The notes beneath the pieces were generated by a model. That model had not been told where the DNA came from. It did not search any database and saw only the letters and a program-made list of their open reading frames with translations. This document shows positions 6,247 to 7,678 of a DNA stretch of 7,678 nt, in pieces. The stretch comes from JANMCE01 sp031360915 (GTDB lineage Bacteria; Actinomycetota; Acidimicrobiia; Acidimicrobiales; Ilumatobacteraceae), in NCBI GenBank assembly GCA_031360915.1, contig JANMCE010000438.1, positions 1 through 7,678 on the forward strand, written 5' to 3'. Every line of letters begins with the position of its first letter. Positions within the stretch are counted from its first letter, which is position 1. A program made the position numbers and the translations under genes.

Positions 6247-6253
6247 CCCCCAG

Positions 6254-6847
6254 GTGAACCGGCCACCAACGATCGGCGTGTTGGCCCTGCAGGGCGCGTT
6301 TGCCGCGCATGTGCAGGCCCTTGCTGACGTTGGGGTAACCGCCGTTGAGGTACGTACGGCCGAACAGCTTGCCGCGGTCGATGCGCTCGTTTTGCCGGGC
6401 GGCGAGTCCACCACAATGTCGAAGCTGCTGGTCACCTTTGAGCTGTTCGAGCCGCTCGCAGCTCGTCTTGCCGACGGTATGCCGGTGTTCGGAACCTGCG
6501 CGGGCATGATCCTGCTGGCGGAAAAAGTGTTGGACGGACGACCCGATCAGCGCAGCTTCGGCGCGCTTCCGATCGACGTGCGCCGCAACGGATACGGACG
6601 TCAGATCGACAGCTTTGAGGCCGACCTCACCATCGATGAACTACCCGGCGGCGACTTCCACGCCATGTTCATTCGCGCCCCTATTGTGGAGCGCGTCGCA
6701 CCCGAAATAACCGTGTTAGCGATGGCCGCGGAACGCCCGGTGCTCTGTCGGTACAAGAATGTCCTCGTTTCCTCGTTTCATCCCGAGCTGACTGCCGACC
6801 GTCGTCTTCACCAGTATTTCGTTTCTTCCCTCGTTCAAGGATCGTGA
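6254..6847 (+). CDS. pdxT: PdxT, glutaminase subunit of pyridoxal 5'-phosphate synthase
   Basis: A 197-residue class I glutamine amidotransferase (Pdx2/SNO) that hydrolyses glutamine and channels ammonia to PdxS. The N-terminus PPTIGVLALQGAFAAHVQAL is characteristic; LPGGESTTMSKLL (47-59) forms the oxyanion/glutamine-binding segment. The nucleophile is Cys82 in FGTCAGMILLA, and the catalytic pair is His176 and Glu178 in SSFHPELT. Further family motifs are RNGYGRQIDSFEADL and FHAMFIRAP. The start is the GTG at 6254, with AGGAG 7 nt upstream; the frame stays open 354 bp further back, but that extension only antisenses or shifts the pdxS coding sequence and has no family similarity. It lies 26 bp after pdxS and 6 bp before yebC, so the three are surely co-transcribed. 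The catalytic triad is complete and the length is normal. Confidence 0.96.
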   Translation: MNRPPTIGVLALQGAFAAHVQALADVGVTAVEVRTAEQLAAVDALVLPGGESTTMSKLLVTFELFEPLAARLADGMPVFGTCAGMILLAEKVLDGRPDQRSFGALPIDVRRNGYGRQIDSFEADLTIDELPGGDFHAMFIRAPIVERVAPEITVLAMAAERPVLCRYKNVLVSSFHPELTADRRLHQYFVSSLVQGS

Positions 6848-6853
6848 GTAACC

Positions 6854-7603
6854 ATGTCCGGCCACTCCAAATGGGCAACTATCAAGCACAAGAAGGGTGC
6901 CGCCGACCAGGCTCGCGCCAAGCTGTTTGCCAAGCTAATCCGTCAGGTTGAGGTTGCTGCCCGCCAGGGTGGGGGAGACGTCAACACCAACGCCACCCTT
7001 CGTACCCACTTCACCAAGGCCCGCAGCTCGTCGGTGCCGATCGACACCATCGAGCGGGCCATCAAGCGCGGCACGGGTGAGCTTGAAGGTGTTCACTACG
7101 AGAGCATCACCTATGAGGGCTACGCGCCAGGTGGCGCGGCGATCTTGGTCGACGTGCTCACCGACAACCGCAACCGAAGCGGCTCGGACATCCGCTCGAT
7201 CTTCTCCAAGACGGGTGGCGCGTTGGCCGAGCCGGGTGCCGTGTCGTGGCAGTTCAGTCGCAAAGGTGTCGTGATGGTCGCGGGTAAACACACCGAGGAC
7301 GACGTGATGATGGCTGGCGTCGACGCCGGTGCCGATGACATCAGCCGCTACGAGGAATCATGGCGCGTCGTGTGTGAACCTCAGGCGACCGAGCCGCTGC
7401 GGGAGGCGCTGGAAGCCGCCGGTCTCACGGTGGAGTCGGCCGAAACCACCATGCTGCCGTCTTCCACCATCGAGCTCGAGACCTTGGAGAACGCCAAGGC
7501 CGTGTTGCGCACCATTGACGCGTTGGAAGAGAACGATGACGTGCAAGAGGTGTACGGCAACTTCGATATTCCTGACGCCATCATTCAGCAGCTGGAGGCC
7601 TGA
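6854..7603 (+). CDS. yebC: YebC/PmpR family protein (TACO1-like translation factor / putative regulator)
   Basis: A 249-residue YebC-family protein of normal length. The invariant N-terminus MSGHSKWATIKHKKGAADQARAKLF is complete, followed by the family segments LRTHFTKARSSSVPIDTIERAIKRGTG, YEGYAPGGAAILVDVLTDNRNRS, and IFSKTGGALAEPGAVSWQFSRKG. The acidic C-terminal part ends EENDDVQEVYGNFDIP, also typical. Members have been described as DNA-binding regulators (PmpR) and, for YebC and mitochondrial TACO1, as ribosome-associated factors that ease translation of proline-rich stretches; which applies here cannot be told from sequence. The ATG is 6 bp after the pdxT stop; AAGGA at 6837-6841 is a possible ribosome binding site with a long 12-nt spacing. 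The order pdxS-pdxT-yebC is common in actinobacteria. There ruvC often follows yebC, but here the next gene is a peroxiredoxin. Confidence 0.96.
   Translation: MSGHSKWATIKHKKGAADQARAKLFAKLIRQVEVAARQGGGDVNTNATLRTHFTKARSSSVPIDTIERAIKRGTGELEGVHYESITYEGYAPGGAAILVDVLTDNRNRSGSDIRSIFSKTGGALAEPGAVSWQFSRKGVVMVAGKHTEDDVMMAGVDAGADDISRYEESWRVVCEPQATEPLREALEAAGLTVESAETTMLPSSTIELETLENAKAVLRTIDALEENDDVQEVYGNFDIPDAIIQQLEA
7594..7598 (+). promoter_or_regulatory. ribosome binding site of the peroxiredoxin gene
   Basis: GGAGG within the last codons of yebC lies 7 nt before the ATG at 7606. It supports a new gene starting at the window edge and co-transcription with yebC. Confidence 0.7.
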
Positions 7604-7605
7604 CC

Positions 7606-7678
7606 ATGGCCGTGTCTGTCGGTGACCGAGCCCCCGATTTCACTCTTCCGGGTACCGGTGGCAAGACGTATTCGCTTT
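7606..7678 (+). CDS. peroxiredoxin N-terminus (AhpC/TSA or Bcp type), 3' truncated
   Basis: Only the first 24 codons are present: MAVSVGDRAPDFTLPGTGGK followed by TYSL. The pattern VGD-x-APDFTLP-G-x-x-GK-x-YSL is the standard opening of thioredoxin-fold peroxiredoxins of the AhpC/TSA and Bcp (PrxQ) groups, which reduce peroxides through a Cys located further downstream, outside this window. The subgroup cannot be decided; Bcp-like is a reasonable guess. The start ATG is 2 bp after the yebC stop with GGAGG at ideal spacing, so it is probably in the same operon. Confidence 0.8.
   Translation, partial: MAVSVGDRAPDFTLPGTGGKTYSL

Noticed and set aside
5900..6253. Upstream extension of the pdxT frame into pdxS
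   Set aside because: The extra sequence is a frame-shifted reading of pdxS (Arg/Pro/His-rich), and GTG 6254 has a good ribosome binding site and the correct family N-terminus.
1..7678. tRNA, rRNA, CRISPR, insertion sequence or attachment site
   Set aside because: No clover-leaf gene, regularly spaced repeat, transposase-like protein or terminal inverted repeat flanked by duplications was found; the only long inverted repeat is the intergenic hairpin.

Overview
The window is GC-rich with tightly packed genes and carries the chromosomal neighbourhood pimA-like glycosyltransferase / pdxS / pdxT / yebC, which is familiar from high-GC Gram-positive bacteria. Together with the Thr-rich lipoprotein linker and the PimA-type mannosyltransferase this points to an actinobacterium. 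The particular glycosyltransferase sequence looks to me like the Acidimicrobiia (Ilumatobacter/Microthrix-type) branch, but that placement is an inference from memory. No mobile element, CRISPR array, tRNA or rRNA is visible; the content is housekeeping rather than accessory.

Layout. At the left edge is the C-terminal end of a secreted PHB-depolymerase/LpqC-type esterase (+). It runs convergently into, and overlaps by 86 bp, an rlmG-type 23S rRNA guanine methyltransferase on the minus strand (208-1401). Back to back with rlmG, and almost touching it, starts a long plus-strand series: a PimA-like GT4 glycosyltransferase, a lemA-htpX pair (membrane protein and membrane zinc protease), and a DUF3048 lipoprotein. 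A 129-bp intergenic region follows, holding a strong hairpin and a likely leaderless promoter. Then come pdxS and pdxT (the two subunits of DXP-independent PLP synthase), yebC, and the first 24 codons of a peroxiredoxin at the right edge.

Functional reading. The first plus-strand block (pimA-like, lemA, htpX, DUF3048; gaps of 12, 28 and 6 bp) looks like an envelope operon: glycolipid synthesis, membrane protein quality control and a surface lipoprotein. The second block (pdxS, pdxT, yebC, peroxiredoxin; gaps of 26, 6 and 2 bp) looks like a vitamin B6 / translation-factor / redox operon with its own promoter. The 5202-5330 region separates them and is the longest stretch without a gene.

The point most worth a second look is the start of the PimA-like gene. 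Homology begins exactly at an ATC codon (1442) where relatives have ATG, and the only canonical in-frame start (GTG 1490) lies inside the conserved donor-binding GGVQ loop. Nothing here amounts to a clearly new biological system; the remaining findings are modest.
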